A DNA stretch of 16,056 bases from Lachnoclostridium sp. UBA1308. GTDB lineage: Bacteria; Bacillota; Clostridia; Lachnospirales; Lachnospiraceae. Location of the stretch: positions 73,252 through 89,307 of the forward strand of contig DBTU01000032.1 of assembly GCA_002307215.1 (NCBI GenBank). The letters run 5' to 3'. The position numbers were made by a program, and so were the translations under genes. Below the pieces are notes generated by a model that was not told the origin of the DNA, made no database searches, and saw only the letters and a list, made by a program, of their open reading frames with translations. Numbering within the stretch: position 1 is the stretch's first letter; each line of letters begins with the position of its first letter. Shown in pieces: positions 15,182 to 16,056 of this stretch.

Positions 15182-15757
15182 TCAATTGTATCTTAGAGAC
15201 TTTTTCCTATCTATCATCGTCTTGATCCAATCATATGCCGATCTCAAATCTTGATTATAATCTTCTGAAACCTCAAAGTATATTAATCCGTCGCGGATAC
15301 ATCTTTCCTTTTGATTCTTATGAGCTCTGATAAAGTTTTCTTTTATCATATACGAGTCTATGTTCTTATACTCCGTTTCGCTTCTATGAGCAATTATCCC
15401 ATCCGCATAATGCTTTTCAATATATGGTTGGGAAAAGCAAAGATAAAGCGGAACTATATAATCTATATATTCCTTATCAAAAGTAACCACTTTATCTGTT
15501 GGCAAATAGCAACCTTCCATTATGATATGTTGGTCATTCTCAATGTTTGTCTTAATAATACCTTCTACAATTGGCCATAATTTCTCCGTTACTTCATCCT
15601 CAGGATCCTCTGCCGAAAAATCGCAATATTTACTTCCTCGAACAATCCCCATCTTGACATGATCGATAGACATATATGTAATACGATATTCCTCCATCAA
15701 TTTTTGCGCCATAGTTGTTTTACCTGAACAACTGGCACCGCCGATAAGAATGACCAA
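15182..15757 (-). CDS. P-loop kinase-like ATPase
   Basis: This is a small cytoplasmic nucleotide-binding protein, probably a kinase of a small molecule. Walker A is GASCSGKT at residues 7-14. The following helix and MSIDHVKMG resemble the substrate strand of adenylylsulfate/shikimate-kinase-like folds, and HIIMEGCYLP is a likely second phosphate-region strand. A lid-like segment IAHRSETEYKN carries an arginine. The length is 191 residues. The start is TTG at 15757 (followed by VILIGG) with AGAAGG 9 nt upstream. It is the first gene after a near-consensus sigma-A promoter. I cannot name a substrate; a 2-phosphoglycerate-kinase-like or zeta-toxin-like relation is possible, but no antitoxin gene is adjacent. 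Confidence 0.82.
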   Translation of the reverse strand: MVILIGGASCSGKTTMAQKLMEEYRITYMSIDHVKMGIVRGSKYCDFSAEDPEDEVTEKLWPIVEGIIKTNIENDQHIIMEGCYLPTDKVVTFDKEYIDYIVPLYLCFSQPYIEKHYADGIIAHRSETEYKNIDSYMIKENFIRAHKNQKERCIRDGLIYFEVSEDYNQDLRSAYDWIKTMIDRKKSLRYN

Positions 15758-15813
15758 TTTGACTTACCTTCTTTCCGAAATTACTTACATTGTCTCTTTA
15801 AAAACATAAATAT

Positions 15814-15842
15814 ATCATAGTACAACAGGTATACTCTGTCAA
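15814..15842 (-). promoter_or_regulatory. Sigma-A promoter of the P-loop kinase gene
   Basis: A perfect -35 TTGACA (15837-15842), a 17-nt spacer and the -10 TATGAT (15814-15819, 5 of 6) give a strong promoter. The predicted start is near 15807, about 50 nt before the TTG start codon. Confidence 0.75.
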
Positions 15843-15870
15843 ATTATTAACGGTTATTTTTATGTAATAC

Positions 15871-15900
15871 AAAAAGCTCAAAGCGTACATACTTTGAGCT
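15871..15900 (-). terminator. Second of two tandem minus-strand terminators
   Basis: A perfect 9-bp stem AGCTCAAAG/CTTTGAGCT with an 8-nt loop is followed on the minus strand by TTTTG. It lies about 30 bp before the -35 of the P-loop gene promoter and separates it from upstream transcription. Confidence 0.75.
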
Positions 15901-15911
15901 AACCTATCAAT

Positions 15912-15940
15912 AAAAAAACCCAAGACATACTTGTCCTGAG
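15912..15940 (-). terminator. First of two tandem minus-strand terminators
   Basis: On the minus strand, arms CTCAGGACA and TGTCTTGGG pair over 9 bp with G-U wobbles and a 4-nt loop, then seven T. It should end a gene whose body lies beyond the right edge of the window. Confidence 0.8.
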
Positions 15941-16001
15941 CTTCTATCAATACATATTAAGTAATTGACAAAATACTACACACGAAAATGATTACATCCA
16001 A

Positions 16002-16042
16002 AGCGTATCTTTTATGCTTACAGCGTATCTTCACGCTCTTAC
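16002..16042. repeat. Two tandem 20-21 bp repeats, each able to form a small hairpin
   Basis: Two adjacent units share AGCGTATCTT and end in GCTTAC or GCTCTTAC. In each, the first five or six bases can pair with the bases near the end (AGCGT with ACGCT in the second unit). No complete gene is seen between 15943 and 16056. On the minus strand one frame is open from the edge to a TAA at 15957-15959, so the tail of an unseen gene may overlap this repeat. Confidence 0.4.
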
Positions 16043-16056
16043 TGCTTTTAACCTTT

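Noticed and set aside
15182..15757. A zeta-toxin of a toxin-antitoxin pair
   Set aside because: The P-loop fits loosely, but there is no small antitoxin gene beside it and the gene is the first of a metabolic-looking run behind a strong constitutive-type promoter.
15963..15997. A plus-strand TTGACA that might be a promoter
   Set aside because: The hexamer 17 nt on is ATGATT, a poor -10, and no plus-strand gene follows within the window.
15957..16055. A 32-codon minus-strand frame open from the right edge to a TAA
   Set aside because: It could be the tail of a gene outside the window, but the residues match nothing I know and another frame also ends plausibly near 16033. It cannot be decided without flanking sequence.

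Overview
The window reads as a piece of chromosome from a low-GC, Gram-positive anaerobe of the class Clostridia, most likely Lachnospiraceae. The evidence is AT-rich sequence, strong AGGAGG-type ribosome binding sites, frequent TTG starts, YesM/YesN-type two-component proteins, an IMP-cyclohydrolase-like remnant of the clostridial type and a sigma-D-like promoter. Every supported gene lies on the minus strand, so transcription runs from high to low coordinates and 'downstream' below means lower numbers.

Right block (12.4-15.8 kb): a sigma-A promoter follows two minus-strand terminators and drives a small run of metabolic and house-cleaning genes. These are a P-loop kinase-like protein, a GrpB-family protein, a nitroreductase, an iron-sulfur-type flavodoxin, a remnant of IMP cyclohydrolase that has lost its middle, and a GNAT acetyltransferase. 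There is no clear terminator after the acetyltransferase.

Middle block (7.5-12.4 kb): a CheW-domain protein of the CheV type but without a receiver domain, a 675-residue zinc-ribbon/transmembrane protein with six 11-residue repeats, hisH, hisF and ung. A sigma-D-like -10 (GCCGATAT) and a near-consensus sigma-A promoter lie upstream of the CheW gene, and a strong terminator follows ung. The layout suggests that motility-type transcription could feed into histidine biosynthesis and DNA repair genes. A weak terminator-like hairpin after the CheW gene may limit this.

Left block (0.1-7.4 kb): a membrane-anchored solute-binding protein without a lipobox cysteine, a YesM-type sensor kinase, a YesN-type AraC-output response regulator and a methyl-accepting chemotaxis protein. 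No permease gene is present. The first three form a tight operon behind a clear sigma-A promoter, with three phased ATGTAAA repeats just upstream of the -35. I read this block as a solute-sensing module in which a binding protein informs a kinase, and possibly also a chemoreceptor. It is the best candidate here for an incompletely described system. The ligand cannot be told from sequence; an oligosaccharide is the family-based guess.
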